A DNA stretch of 63,808 nucleotides from Nitrospira sp. Ga0074138 (GCA_001464735.1 LNDU01000059.1:1-63808); one strand, 5' to 3'; counted from the stretch's first letter, positions 50,640-60,374 are shown. Program-made: numbers and translations. The notes: a model not told the origin generated them from the letters alone.

Positions 50640-51326
50640 ATGCCATTATCACGACGACTTTATCTGATTTCGCTGCTGATGTTCGTGGTTCTACTCTGGC
50701 CGTTGGTCTTGGATGCAGCCTCCACCTCAGCATCAGACACGAGGCCCCGTATCGTGGCGTTTGGTGACAGTCTTACTGCCGGACTAGGGGTACAAGCCGT
50801 TGAATCCTACCCGGCTCAACTTCAACGCCGACTTGATAGCCTCGGCTACCACTATCGGGTGATCAACGCTGGTGTGAGCGGCGATACGACGGCCGGCGGA
50901 CTTCGACGCGTACCCTGGATTCTGAACAACAAGCCTGAGCTGGTGATTCTCGAATTGGGTGCGAACGATGGACTTCGAGGGCTCCCCGTCGATCAAACAC
51001 AAAGTAATCTTCGTCAGATCATCCGACAATTGCAGGAATCCGGTACGACGGTGGTCTTGGCCGGGATGAAGCTGCCGCCGAATTATGGACAGGACTACAC
51101 GGCCAGCTTCGAAGCCATGTACCGGATGCTGGCCAAAGAGTGCCAGCTTCTCCTTATCCCCTTTTTCCTCGAAGGGGTGGGTGGTTCATCCAAGTTGAAT
51201 CAGGCTGACGGTATTCATCCAACCAAGGAAGGGTACGAGGTCATCGTGGAGCAAGTGCTGAAAGTGCTCAAGCCGATATTGGATGGGCAGGTACACAAAC
51301 CAAAGGCTGCTCACAAGCAGAGCTGA
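50640..51326 (+). CDS. tesA: TesA-like SGNH lysophospholipase/arylesterase
   Basis: 228-aa secreted SGNH hydrolase. Signal-like TM (LISLLMFVVLLWPLVLDAAS) is followed by AFGDSLTAGLGV with nucleophile Ser44, NAGVSGDTTAGGLRR (block II Gly), LELGANDGLRG (block III Asn) and DGIHPTKEGY (catalytic Asp-His). It hydrolyses acyl esters in the periplasm. The ATG at 50640 is chosen; the frame is open further upstream. The C-terminus is basic (HKPKAAHKQS). Confidence 0.93.
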   Translation: MPLSRRLYLISLLMFVVLLWPLVLDAASTSASDTRPRIVAFGDSLTAGLGVQAVESYPAQLQRRLDSLGYHYRVINAGVSGDTTAGGLRRVPWILNNKPELVILELGANDGLRGLPVDQTQSNLRQIIRQLQESGTTVVLAGMKLPPNYGQDYTASFEAMYRMLAKECQLLLIPFFLEGVGGSSKLNQADGIHPTKEGYEVIVEQVLKVLKPILDGQVHKPKAAHKQS

Positions 51327-51396
51327 AGGTGAACTCCATTAGAGCCCGTACAATGTTAGACAAGGCGATGCAAGCGGGTCAATGAAGCGCTATTCC

Positions 51397-51585
51397 TTAC
51401 GACTTCTTAAAAAACGTATCGTAGACGCCGTACGCGAGGATCCCCCCTATCAGCACGTAGTACAGGGCGCTGATTCCGCTATAATCCGGAGGCCCTCCTC
51501 CTTCTGGAGCGTTCGCTAACGCCGGTAAAGCCTGGATCAGTAGGGTTGCCGTTAATAGACCTGTTCGTGAAAGTAGCCGTGTCAT
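51397..51585 (-). CDS. Small membrane protein, 62 aa
   Basis: 62-aa protein with a signal peptide (GLLTATLLIQALPALA, cleavage near APEGG) and one C-terminal TM (ISALYYVLIGGILAYGVYDT) ending in FFKKS. I know no family. Composition and GAGAAG upstream of the ATG argue that it is real. Convergent with tesA. Confidence 0.65.
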   Translation of the reverse strand: MTRLLSRTGLLTATLLIQALPALANAPEGGGPPDYSGISALYYVLIGGILAYGVYDTFFKKS

Positions 51586-51706
51586 CTCTTCTCCCTTCTA
51601 AATCCTAATACAAAAAAGTGGGGCGTATCATACTGAATGTTGGCCGTGCGGTGCAAGGGGAAACCGGTCTAGGAGAAACGGCGTAGGGATGGGGGGTAAT
51701 TTGCAA

Positions 51707-52606
51707 TCAGTGGGGAGGCAGCACGACGGCTGACTGAAGCGCTTCAGCCACATCTTTAAATGAGCAGACAAGCTTCTCAAGCTGAGAGCCCTTCTGCTGC
51801 ATATCACCCGTCACTGCCCGCATCTGTGCGATGTGCTGCACGATCTCAGTCGTCAACTTGCTGACTGTGGCCAACACCTCCTTGTAGGAGGCCACTTCCC
51901 GTTGAAGTTCCTGAGTGGTGGCCTGCGCGGCATTTCCCTCTCGCAGAGAGGTCTGGAGTTGTTGTGTCAGCTGTCCAACGTCCGTGTCACGGTCTTTCAA
52001 CTGAGATTCAAGATTCGTCATGACCTCTTCATTTTCCCTGCGTCGCTCCTCAAGGTTCCGAATCGTTTGGATCCACGTCAGGGGCGCTCCGGGACCGAGT
52101 GCGGGCGGACTAGGAAGCGGCTCCTGCCGCTCAAGAGCTTTTGTCGCAGGCTCCAGCCATTCCAAAAAGACCATGACCTCAGTCAGCTTCACGTCGGGCG
52201 TGACCGAGTGTGGGATGGCCCTTTTCTCGCTCTCGGAAGAGGCGACCGGAGGTGTCGGGATCGATCCCTTTGCAGGTTTTGATTTGCGTGAGGGTTGGGG
52301 CTGGGCCCATCGCTGATATTCCAGTAGCACCGCGATGCAATGGCGGCACATCGGCTCTTCGGGAAGCGTGCAGGAACATTTCGAGACAAGGTGGCCGTCT
52401 TTCAGTCGGATGGTCTGCTCGTATAGACCAGAATGACCGACGACGGCGGACGTGATCTGCGAATCATCGGCCTCGACAATACGGACGCGATTCGCAGTCA
52501 AATATTGATGGGCAATTTGAAAGGAAGAGGCATCCGAGACGGCCTGGATCATTTGAGGATCGAGCAAACCGAGTCGTTCAGCGCTGCAGGGAATTTTCTT
52601 TTGCAT
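51707..52606 (-). CDS. SWIM zinc-finger protein with long coiled coil
   Basis: 299-aa protein. A SWIM motif CxCx7CxH lies at Cys77, Cys79, Cys87, His89 (KCSCTLPEEPMCRHCIAVLL). It is preceded by an AERLGLL...SSFQIAHQYLTANRV region as in SWIM DNA-binding proteins, followed by a Pro-rich linker and a long coiled coil from about 185 on (NLEERRRENEEVMTNLESQL, QLTQQLQTSLREGNAAQATT). The ATG at 52606 gives a proper domain start; the frame opens at 52684. SWIM domains bind DNA or protein. This combination is unfamiliar to me. Confidence 0.8.
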   Translation of the reverse strand: MQKKIPCSAERLGLLDPQMIQAVSDASSFQIAHQYLTANRVRIVEADDSQITSAVVGHSGLYEQTIRLKDGHLVSKCSCTLPEEPMCRHCIAVLLEYQRWAQPQPSRKSKPAKGSIPTPPVASSESEKRAIPHSVTPDVKLTEVMVFLEWLEPATKALERQEPLPSPPALGPGAPLTWIQTIRNLEERRRENEEVMTNLESQLKDRDTDVGQLTQQLQTSLREGNAAQATTQELQREVASYKEVLATVSKLTTEIVQHIAQMRAVTGDMQQKGSQLEKLVCSFKDVAEALQSAVVLPPH

Positions 52607-52750
52607 GTACGTGCGAAGATCTCTTCTGCTGCTACTGAGGATGCATGATCGCCTCAGTGTGCCGAGCGACTTGAATCCTGTCAAGCAATGAGCGGTTTTA
52701 TATTGCCCTGTGTTATCTGACCGTCTGAAGAGTGAGGCTCTGAGATGGCT

Positions 52751-53761
52751 TTACCGGCAGGGTTTGGCCGAACTGGACTTGCCCATGGGGGTCAGCCAAA
52801 TATAGTCCGCGATGGGGTCCTGCATGAGAGTCCGAATATCGGCTGTTTTACTGGGCTCGAACGACGTCATGTAAATCGTAGCCTGTTTGATATCACTTCC
52901 TAGACGCCTAGCGACTCGCTTTGGCACGGGGAGGTTATATTGGACATGGCCACCTCCCGTGTAACTCACGACCATACGACGACGGCCGTCATTCTCGCGG
53001 AGAAATTCTTCTTGCGTGATGACCAGCGTTCTTGCCATACCCTCATCCCGGACCATCGATGCCTCATACATCGTCCGGAGGTGCTCCTCGCTTCCTCCGT
53101 GGCACCGTCTCAACTGATCGACAATCCTCTCGTGGTACGCGGGATCGTCGACGATATCCTCCTGTAGGATTCCCCACGGCGCCCATTCAGGTTCCTGCCG
53201 GGCTAGATCAAGCCCCAATTTTACGACACGACGAATCAAGGGCCTGGGTGGGTTCATCGCCCGTACGGACAAGCGTCGTTCTCGAGCAAACGTCACCAAT
53301 GGCGCGTAATCTTCAAACGCGCCACCCCAATTCTGTTTCCAGCGCACCTGTTCCAAGAACCCGCTCGTAATTGGCTGATCGGTCGCGACATAGCCGTCGA
53401 GTGCCGGTTGGCCGTCCCAGCCGAACATCTCCATCCCAATGGTGGGTTCGATGCCATCAGCCACTAATTGATTCAGCACCTTCAGCGCGGCTTCAATATG
53501 GTAGGGATTGTGGTGTTCCTCTCCCAGATAGACGATGTCGTAGCGTTCCAGATTCGTGATCAATTCTGAAAACGGGAGCACGCGGCCGCTGTGAGTTTCA
53601 AGAATCTGCCAGGGTTGCCATCCCTCATCGGCGCTAGGCCGGAGACTGCCGTCGCGCTCAGCTGCACAACCGGTTGGGAATGCCAACAGACCGACGAGCG
53701 TGAGCAGTAGGGCGCTCGATCGCCAACCTGGAGAATCGGCGGACCAGAATGGTGTTCGCAT
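52751..53761 (-). CDS. ChaN-like haem-binding lipoprotein
   Basis: 336-aa lipoprotein of the ChaN/DUF399 family. Lipobox LLAFPTGC near residue 32. Family marks: YDIVYLGEEHHNPYHIEAAL (about 74-93), GIEPTIGMEMFGWDGQPALD, LSVRAMNPPRPLIRRV, and SYTGGGHVQYNLPVPKRVAR. Campylobacter ChaN binds haem and helps iron uptake. The ATG at 53761 is chosen; a start at 53797 would place extra residues before the signal peptide. Confidence 0.9.
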   Translation of the reverse strand: MRTPFWSADSPGWRSSALLLTLVGLLAFPTGCAAERDGSLRPSADEGWQPWQILETHSGRVLPFSELITNLERYDIVYLGEEHHNPYHIEAALKVLNQLVADGIEPTIGMEMFGWDGQPALDGYVATDQPITSGFLEQVRWKQNWGGAFEDYAPLVTFARERRLSVRAMNPPRPLIRRVVKLGLDLARQEPEWAPWGILQEDIVDDPAYHERIVDQLRRCHGGSEEHLRTMYEASMVRDEGMARTLVITQEEFLRENDGRRRMVVSYTGGGHVQYNLPVPKRVARRLGSDIKQATIYMTSFEPSKTADIRTLMQDPIADYIWLTPMGKSSSAKPCR

Positions 53762-53887
53762 AAAACCACACCTACCATACCGAATGAGCGTGAACAAGCG
53801 GGCTTGACGCTATAGTTTGAATATTACTATGCTTCTCTCCTTGAACTCCAATCGACACCCTCTTCTACACACGGCGATCAGACTTCC

Positions 53888-55195
53888 ATGAGTCCCGACC
53901 CGCTTGCAGGCTTCCGCCGGGTCGTCAGTATTCGTGCGCGTCAGTTTCCGGAACAATGGGAAGCCTCAAAGAAGTTAATGGAAGATGCCGTCTTCTCCTC
54001 TACCTTCGCACGACTCCGTGAGGCCGTTCAGCGCACAGATCTTCCGGTTTCAGTGAAAGAGATCTTGTTGCGTCTCTTCGAACGGCCTGTGCCCACGCGC
54101 GTTCAGGATATCGATGGAGAGTGCCTCAAGTCCATCACAGGCCTTCCTCCGGCCAAAGGCCTCCGCGCGCTTGCCGTTTTTTTCGAGTTGGTGCCCGCAG
54201 TTGCCGTGAATTGGCCCATGACACACCTCTCGAGTGAAGAGGTCGAAGAAGCCGTGCGGCAGTTGGAGAATCCATTTGACCTCCTTCGTCGCACTGATGC
54301 GGCGTCTGTGTTGGAGATCGGCGCCGGGGATCTCTCGTTCGCCGAGGAGTTAGCTGATCTGTACGGCCCCGAGCTCAATCAGTCACATCGCCCATTCGTC
54401 ATCCACTGCCTGGACCGACTCGACCCCCATTCTCAACTAGGTGGTCCACTCCATGCGAATCCGGAGAGGCTGAAGAAGCTGCAACGGACGGAGGGGCTGT
54501 CCTTCTCCTTCCTCGGCAACCAAGACATGTTCAACCTTGACGATCTGGATAAACGGGGTCTGCTGGCGCCAGGATATACCATCGCGACGTGTTGGGCACC
54601 AGCCACACCGACTTTCGCCTATGAGCCGACCAGGCTCTCCGAGGCCCTCATTCGGAACGAACTGGAGCGTACCAAAGGTGCCTTTTACCAGACACGCTTT
54701 GGAAAAGAACAAGCGCTGGAAGTCCGGCATGCCGGCCGTGCCCTCCTCTTCCCGCCATGGAAGTTTGAAATCGTCGGCCCTCTTGCTCTTCTGGACCTGC
54801 TCGCCCGTCGCGGATGCCTGTGTATCTTGGGGGCAGTCGACGCGCAAGTATTCTGGGAACTCCTCGCGCAGCTGCTGGAGGAGCCACGCTATCGCCCGCC
54901 AGGCGAACTCTTCAACTCCACCAATCTGCCCAAGATCTTTGGCTCGGTCTATCATGCTCTGGCCGGTCTCGCGATCGGCGACTCCATTGACTTGGCTGAG
55001 GTGGCAGCCCTTCGGCGTCACTATCTTGGGTCAGACGCATCCCCTGTGCTAGATGGCATGGCCGGCCATTTTCGGTATGTCCGCATCAGCCGAGGCGCCA
55101 TCTTCCCGGGCATTCCTGCAAGCAGCACCGCACGGAAGTTCTCGTCCATGACCGAAGAAGTTCCGCCGTGGTTCATCACATTGGTTCCTGCGTGA
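53888..55195 (+). CDS. Unrecognised 435-aa protein with a SAM-binding-like motif
   Basis: 435-aa soluble protein. Residues about 139-151 read ASVLEIGAGDLSFAEE, like motif I of a class I methyltransferase (E-x-G-x-G-x). A second acidic phrase, FVIHCLDRLDPHS, follows where motif II would be. The N-terminus is helical (PEQWEASKKLMEDAVFSSTF). Large central part contains NLDDLDKRGLLAPGYTIATC and KFEIVGPLALLDLLARRGC typical of folding cores. It could be a methyltransferase or a degenerate relative. Separate from the MoxR operon that begins 147 bases later. Confidence 0.7.
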   Translation: MSPDPLAGFRRVVSIRARQFPEQWEASKKLMEDAVFSSTFARLREAVQRTDLPVSVKEILLRLFERPVPTRVQDIDGECLKSITGLPPAKGLRALAVFFELVPAVAVNWPMTHLSSEEVEEAVRQLENPFDLLRRTDAASVLEIGAGDLSFAEELADLYGPELNQSHRPFVIHCLDRLDPHSQLGGPLHANPERLKKLQRTEGLSFSFLGNQDMFNLDDLDKRGLLAPGYTIATCWAPATPTFAYEPTRLSEALIRNELERTKGAFYQTRFGKEQALEVRHAGRALLFPPWKFEIVGPLALLDLLARRGCLCILGAVDAQVFWELLAQLLEEPRYRPPGELFNSTNLPKIFGSVYHALAGLAIGDSIDLAEVAALRRHYLGSDASPVLDGMAGHFRYVRISRGAIFPGIPASSTARKFSSMTEEVPPWFITLVPA

Positions 55196-55342
55196 GCGAC
55201 TGGTCCAAGCCCCGTGCCATGATGCTGATCGTAGGGGCGCAAAAATCCTGAATAAATTGACCGTCTCCAGCCCCTTTGTTAGACTTCGATCGTGTCCGAT
55301 CACCAGCCAATCCTCCAACGTCATTTCACGCCCTAGACCATC

Positions 55343-56284
55343 ATGAATCCAACGGGAATCATTCAAGCCATCCAGGACAATATTGCGCGGGTGATCAAAG
55401 GTAAACCGCAGGTGATCGAAATGAGCATTGTCGCGCTTCTGGCTCGTGGGCATCTCCTTCTCGAAGATGTCCCAGGGGTTGGAAAAACGACGCTCGCGCA
55501 TAGTCTTGCGCGATCGCTTGATTGCTCCTTCAAGCGTATTCAATTCACGAGCGATCTACTTCCCTCGGACATCGTCGGTGTGTCGATATTCAATCGCCAG
55601 AAACAGGCCTTTGAATTCATGCCTGGACCGATTTTCGCCAACATCGTGTTGGCCGATGAAATCAACCGAACGACGCCAAAAACTCAGAGTAGTCTCCTAG
55701 AAGCGATGAGCGAGGCGCAGATTTCTTTCGACAATAAGACCTATCCCTTGAGTCAGCCGTTTATGGTCATCGCAACCCAGAACCCCGCAGAATATCACGG
55801 GACGTTTCCACTCCCTGAGTCGCAGCTCGATCGCTTTCTCATGCGGCTTCGCATCGGCTATCCCTCGCCGGAGGAAGAAAAAAAGGTCCTCGACCGACCG
55901 CAATCGCTCCATCCGGCCGAAGAGCTCCAACCACTGCTGGCGACGCATGATGTCCTGCTGCTCCAGGAGCAGGTCGATCACGTACTCATGGAGGAAAGCA
56001 TTACGGACTATCTCTTGGCCATTGTCCAACGCACCAGGCAGTCTGACCTCTTGTCATTGGGGGTCAGTACCAGAGGAGCGTTGGCGTTGAGCCGGGCTGC
56101 CAAGGCATTGTCGCTCGTCCGCGGGCGGACCTATTGTCTGCCGGACGATATTAAGGAACTGGCCCCCATCGTGTTGTCTCACCGCATTATGGTGGCCCGT
56201 GCGCAGGGGTTGCGTCAGCGAAGTTGTGAGCAAGCTGAGCGGATCATTCAGGATTTGGTCGACTCGATTCCTGTTCCCGTCTAG
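55343..56284 (+). CDS. MoxR-family AAA+ ATPase
   Basis: 313-aa MoxR ATPase. Walker A LEDVPGVGKTTLAHSLA (about 38-54), Walker B NIVLADEINRTTPKTQSSLL, sensor 1 MVIATQNPAEYHGTFPLPES, and LDRFLMRLR. It serves as a chaperone that matures or assembles partner proteins. First gene of the operon with DUF58 and transglutaminase genes. Confidence 0.95.
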   Translation: MNPTGIIQAIQDNIARVIKGKPQVIEMSIVALLARGHLLLEDVPGVGKTTLAHSLARSLDCSFKRIQFTSDLLPSDIVGVSIFNRQKQAFEFMPGPIFANIVLADEINRTTPKTQSSLLEAMSEAQISFDNKTYPLSQPFMVIATQNPAEYHGTFPLPESQLDRFLMRLRIGYPSPEEEKKVLDRPQSLHPAEELQPLLATHDVLLLQEQVDHVLMEESITDYLLAIVQRTRQSDLLSLGVSTRGALALSRAAKALSLVRGRTYCLPDDIKELAPIVLSHRIMVARAQGLRQRSCEQAERIIQDLVDSIPVPV

Positions 56285-56326
56285 GTCTTCCCCTACATCT
56301 GTGTCCCGGCGTGGAGTTGGTGGTAC

Positions 56327-57445
56327 ATGCTGCGTCAACCTCCTTCCTTTCTTCATCGAATGTTTCGCCACCGATCGACGAGCGTGACATCAGAGGGCGT
56401 TCAATTCCTGCTCTTTACTATGGCGATCGGTATCGCCGCCATCAATACCGGCAACAACCTTTTCTATCTTTTGCTTGCGATGATGCTGAGCCTCGTGTTG
56501 ATCTCGGGAATTGCGGCGGAATACTGCTTGCGACGGCTGGAATTCCATCGTCACCTTCCCGATCATCTCATCGTGAATGAACCAACCACCGCCACGCTGG
56601 TCGTGAAGAACCGGAAGTCACAGCTCCCCAGCTTTTCATTGAAGCTGTTCGATGTCAGTGACGGCCGGAAGCTGGATCGAGGTCTGGAGATTCGCCAACT
56701 CCCTTCAGGCGCCAGCCAACTGGTGTCGTATCCTCTCGTCGCCACGCGGCGTGGTCGGTTGCAACTGGACGGTGTCTGTGTTGGGACGGAGTTTCCGTTC
56801 GGGCTTTTCATGAAACACACGTTTTACCCGATCGACGAAACGCTCATTGTCTACCCGGAGCTCAAGCCGATCGATGAGAGGCTGTTCCAGGGGCTTCTCA
56901 CTGTTGGAGCAGAACAGAGCATCCCGCAGCGGGGGCCTGGCAATGATTTATACAACCTGCGTTTGTATCACGCCGGGGATGACTCTCGAAGCATTCATTG
57001 GCCGACGACAGCGCGGACGTCTCAATTGACGGTCCGAGAAACCGAGGCCGAAGACCAACGCCGAGCTACCATTTATCTACCGACCGTCGCTCCGGTGAGT
57101 CACGATGCCTTATTTGAACAGGCGGTGTCCGTCACGGCTTCCATCATTCAGCACTTGGCACAACGCGGGTACATGCTCCAATTGTTTGTGGGGTCGTCTC
57201 GGTCATCGTTCGGTCAAGGAGACCGTCACCACTTGGAACTTCTTCGGATGCTCGCTCTTTGCGAACGGTGCTCACCCCTTGAAGGGTCTGCTGTACCGAC
57301 AGAATTGTCCGGAGACCCTTTGGAAGTCGACGAGGGGGCGGTGATTGTCGTGCAGCCATGGTGGGGACCGGGGGACATCAAGCCCGAACAGCCTGCCATT
57401 TTGATTAACGGACACCTTATCGCCGGAGCATCAGATGCCGTTTGA
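56327..57445 (+). CDS. DUF58-domain membrane protein
   Basis: 372-aa protein. Two N-terminal TMs (VQFLLFTMAIGIAAINTGNN to AMMLSLVLISGIAAEYCL) and the DUF58 core: GPGNDLYNLRLYHAGDDSRS followed by IHWPTTARTSQLTVRETEAE is the signature. The VWA-like fold follows. Overlaps the transglutaminase gene by 11 bases, so translation is coupled. These proteins accompany MoxR in operons of unknown purpose. Confidence 0.93.
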   Translation: MLRQPPSFLHRMFRHRSTSVTSEGVQFLLFTMAIGIAAINTGNNLFYLLLAMMLSLVLISGIAAEYCLRRLEFHRHLPDHLIVNEPTTATLVVKNRKSQLPSFSLKLFDVSDGRKLDRGLEIRQLPSGASQLVSYPLVATRRGRLQLDGVCVGTEFPFGLFMKHTFYPIDETLIVYPELKPIDERLFQGLLTVGAEQSIPQRGPGNDLYNLRLYHAGDDSRSIHWPTTARTSQLTVRETEAEDQRRATIYLPTVAPVSHDALFEQAVSVTASIIQHLAQRGYMLQLFVGSSRSSFGQGDRHHLELLRMLALCERCSPLEGSAVPTELSGDPLEVDEGAVIVVQPWWGPGDIKPEQPAILINGHLIAGASDAV

Positions 57446-59627
57446 TCAGGCCCTTCGGTTCGCGTCGATTTGGCTGGCGTCTACGTCCTTCATCGGATTG
57501 ACGCTCGGAGCCGGTCTTCCGGAATGGCTGGCTGTATTAACCGGGGCCGCACTGATCCTTGCTCTCTTACGGAATGCAGGGGGCAAGTCTATTGGGCGAC
57601 TCGCCACGTATACGCTCATGTCAACCACCGGATGGAACCTTTTAGTGATCGTCGGCTTTCTTGGATTCTGGGTGGATATGTTGTGGATCTCGGGGGAACT
57701 CCTTCCGGCCGGAGTTCACTTCCTCATGATCCTCATGATCATCAAGCTGTTCAACCTCAAGCTTCGTCGTGACTATCTGCATCTCTACGCTATCAGTCTC
57801 GTTGCGATTCTGGCTTCCGGGTCTCTCACGACGGATCTGTGGTATCTCCCTATTTTCTCGCTCTATCTTGTAGTCGGCGTGTGGACGCTGCTGCTATTTC
57901 AGCTGACCAAACATCCAGAGGAACCCCGCATTCTCACAATGTCGGTCGCCATGCGACCACAACCTCTGGCATCGGTCAGCCAGGTCACGCCACAATTCTT
58001 CTGGCTGGCCAACGGGCTTGCACTGGCAACCTTTGGGCTGACGTTGGTGATCTTCTTTACGATTCCTCGGGTCGGCGCCGGGTTCTACCAAAAGGGCTTT
58101 GGGGAGAACATTCGCACATCGGGTTTCTCTGAAACGGTGAACTTAGGAGAGATTGGGCCCATCAAACGAGATCCTAGCGTCGTCATGCGGGTTGAGCTAT
58201 CCGATGGCCTCCCACAGCAAGCAGGTCGCCTGTATTTACGAGGAGTTGCCTTCGATCAATACGATGGAAAAGCCTGGACGAATCGGCTGAACTACCGGCG
58301 GGTGGTGAGCGAAGACGCGGCCGGGACCTTTGTTCTTCGTAATAGCCGATCTCTTGCAACCCCCCGCCTTGGCGACACCATCCGACAGAACATTCTGTTG
58401 GAGCCGCTCGACACTCCGGTTCTCTTTGCTGCTCCGTTCATCGAAAGAGTCAGTGGAAAGTTCCCGAGCGTCCAGTCTGACCTCACCGGTTCGGTGTATC
58501 TCCCGTTCCCCAGTTCGTCACGGATCGAATATTCCGTCCTCTCCCGATCCAACTCGGTGCTACCGGAGGATCTCGGCGCGGAGCCCAGTGTCTACCCTGA
58601 ATCGGTTATCCGACATTTCCTGCAGATCCCTACCCAACCCGAGCGGATTGCCGTCCTGGCCAAGGAAATCACGCAGACACAACGCACGATCTATAACAAA
58701 GCCACCGCCATCCACTCATTCCTCACGCACAATTTTCGTTATAGCCTTGATGCGCCCCTGATAGAGCAGGACCAGCCACTGGAAGAGTTTCTCTTTACCC
58801 GCAAGACCGGGTATTGCGAACACTACGCTACCGCCATGGTGATCATGCTTCGGACGATCGGAATCCCAGCGCGTCTCGTCACAGGATTTCTCGCCACCGA
58901 GTGGAACGAATACGGCAACTACTATGTGGTCAGACAGCAAGACGCACATGCGTGGGTGGAGGTGCACCTACCCCATTCCGGGTGGATCACGATGGACCCA
59001 ACTCCTCCATCGATCGAAACTAGAGGCAGCGGGTCTCCCGCATGGCATGCGTTAGGACGAATGTTGGATACCATCAGGCTGCAGTGGGGTCGAATTTTTG
59101 TGCAGTACAGTGCGGCTGATCAGCTAGCTGTTGTGCGGGAATTGGAAGCGGGGAGCACCTCGGCCCGGAACAAGGCACTTGATTCCATGAGCACACTCTT
59201 CAGCCCGTTCATGGCCATGTTTGGCGGGATGGCGGACTATGCGTCTAAAGGAACGATACAGTCCTTGGCTGAGGTGCTTATCCCCACGCTGATTGGCCTC
59301 GCCGTTCTTCTCTGGCTAGGGATCTGGCGGCCTTGGGCCAATGGGATGATCTCTAAGAAAACGACTCGCGACGAGCAGGTTATTATGCAGCTCTACGGAC
59401 GAATGGTCAGGCATCTCGCTCGGAAAGGTATTGCGAAACTCACTGCGATGCCGCCCCTTGAGTTCGTTCGCCTCACTCAGGAGCGGTGGAGCAATGCCAG
59501 TTCAGCGGTTGCGTCTATTACCGAGCTCTATTGCCGAGCCCGATTCGGTCACATTCCCCCCACCAGAGAAGAACTGTCACTCGCTGAAAACCATCTTCGC
59601 GACCTGATGACACTCGAGAAGCCGTAG
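57435..59627 (+). CDS. TgpA-type membrane transglutaminase-like protein
   Basis: 730-aa protein with DUF3488 TM region (about 6 helices in residues 1-220), a transglutaminase-like domain, a further TM (LIPTLIGLAVLLWLGIW) and a C-terminal DUF4129-type domain. Catalytic triad visible: Cys461 in TGYCEHYATAM, His505 in DAHAWVEV and Asp521 in DPTPP. In Pseudomonas TgpA is essential and acts on the envelope. With MoxR and DUF58 it forms a conserved three-gene operon. Confidence 0.94.
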   Translation: MPFDQALRFASIWLASTSFIGLTLGAGLPEWLAVLTGAALILALLRNAGGKSIGRLATYTLMSTTGWNLLVIVGFLGFWVDMLWISGELLPAGVHFLMILMIIKLFNLKLRRDYLHLYAISLVAILASGSLTTDLWYLPIFSLYLVVGVWTLLLFQLTKHPEEPRILTMSVAMRPQPLASVSQVTPQFFWLANGLALATFGLTLVIFFTIPRVGAGFYQKGFGENIRTSGFSETVNLGEIGPIKRDPSVVMRVELSDGLPQQAGRLYLRGVAFDQYDGKAWTNRLNYRRVVSEDAAGTFVLRNSRSLATPRLGDTIRQNILLEPLDTPVLFAAPFIERVSGKFPSVQSDLTGSVYLPFPSSSRIEYSVLSRSNSVLPEDLGAEPSVYPESVIRHFLQIPTQPERIAVLAKEITQTQRTIYNKATAIHSFLTHNFRYSLDAPLIEQDQPLEEFLFTRKTGYCEHYATAMVIMLRTIGIPARLVTGFLATEWNEYGNYYVVRQQDAHAWVEVHLPHSGWITMDPTPPSIETRGSGSPAWHALGRMLDTIRLQWGRIFVQYSAADQLAVVRELEAGSTSARNKALDSMSTLFSPFMAMFGGMADYASKGTIQSLAEVLIPTLIGLAVLLWLGIWRPWANGMISKKTTRDEQVIMQLYGRMVRHLARKGIAKLTAMPPLEFVRLTQERWSNASSAVASITELYCRARFGHIPPTREELSLAENHLRDLMTLEKP

Positions 59628-59726
59628 TAGGATCTGGAAGCGGTTTTCCTTTACGTAGAGATCTCGTGAGAGTGTCTGTGAAAACAGACGTACGGTGTAT
59701 TAGTGTGAAGGTAAAGACGATCTCGA

Positions 59727-59801
59727 TGGAGCGGGAAAAGGGATTTGAACCCTCGACCCTCGCCTTGGCAAGGCGATGCTCTACCACTGAGCTATTCCCG
59801 C
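59727..59801 (-). tRNA. tRNA-Gly (anticodon GCC)
   Basis: Minus-strand gene beginning GCGGGAATAGCTCAGTGG. Acceptor stem GCGGGAA/TTCCCGC, anticodon loop TTGCCAA (GCC), T-arm GGTTCAAATCC, discriminator T and CCA encoded (59727-59730). It is antiparallel to nxrA and sits between the TgpA operon and the AT-rich leader. Confidence 0.96.
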
Positions 59802-59900
59802 TCACGAGGTTTGAGGTGCGGAGTGTACTGACCTCTCCGGGTACTGTCAAGCCAGGACTCTGTTGGATTCACAGAAAGTTATGAGTTACAAATATTAGAA

Positions 59901-59918
59901 CGTTACACATTGGTAACG
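59901..59918. promoter_or_regulatory. 18-bp dyad upstream of the nxrA promoter
   Basis: CGTTAC (59901-59906) and GTAACG (59913-59918) form an inverted repeat with a 6-base spacer. It lies 241 bases before the sigma-54-like -24 element, the usual range of binding sites for the enhancer-binding proteins that sigma-54 promoters require. No downstream T-run, so it is not a terminator. Assignment as an activator site is inference. Confidence 0.4.
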
Positions 59919-60158
59919 AACGCAGATATCGCCAAAGTGTTTATAGTGAAACAATTTGATTTAAAAGAAATATCAAGTCATAAGCCGTACACGATGCAGA
60001 CCCTAATCGTATGAAGACCATATGAAAAATGCTACTCTTCCTACTCATAATCTATAGATGATCGAACCACGATATGCGGAAGTGAAAAACTGGAAACCAA
60101 ATTGTTTTACATATACTTATGAGAAGTGGAATGAAACAGTTTCTAAGCAGACAGCATA

Positions 60159-60174
60159 TGGCTCGAATATTGCT
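60159..60174 (+). promoter_or_regulatory. Sigma-54 (RpoN) type promoter upstream of nxrA
   Basis: TGGCTCGAATATTGCT matches the -24/-12 consensus: GG (60160-60161) and GC (60172-60173) are exactly 10 bases apart, with TGGC and TTGCT intact. It predicts a start near 60185 and a 190-base leader. The leader contains a short GCCGG/CCGGC hairpin (60293-60309). From tRNA-Gly to here the sequence is AT-rich and contains no gene I can support. Upstream regulators are not in the window. Confidence 0.65.
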
Positions 60175-60374
60175 GAATTTTTCGGTTGCAAGCAATGGTG
60201 TGCGGTGATATATGCTTCACGGCTTTCTTTAAACTTGTTTGGTATTGAGTGTATGGAATTCATGCGTCCAGCTCCTAACAGAAAAAATAATTGCCGGTGT
60301 ACATCCGGCGCATATGAAAAAATATAGGGAAACCGGGCTCGTTCAAGTTCATAAACGTTGAGGAGGTATCCACA

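Noticed and set aside
60058..60327. 89-aa frame just before nxrA
   Set aside because: It lies in AT-rich DNA, has no ribosome site, no recognisable motif, and overlaps the sigma-54 promoter. Treated as non-coding leader.
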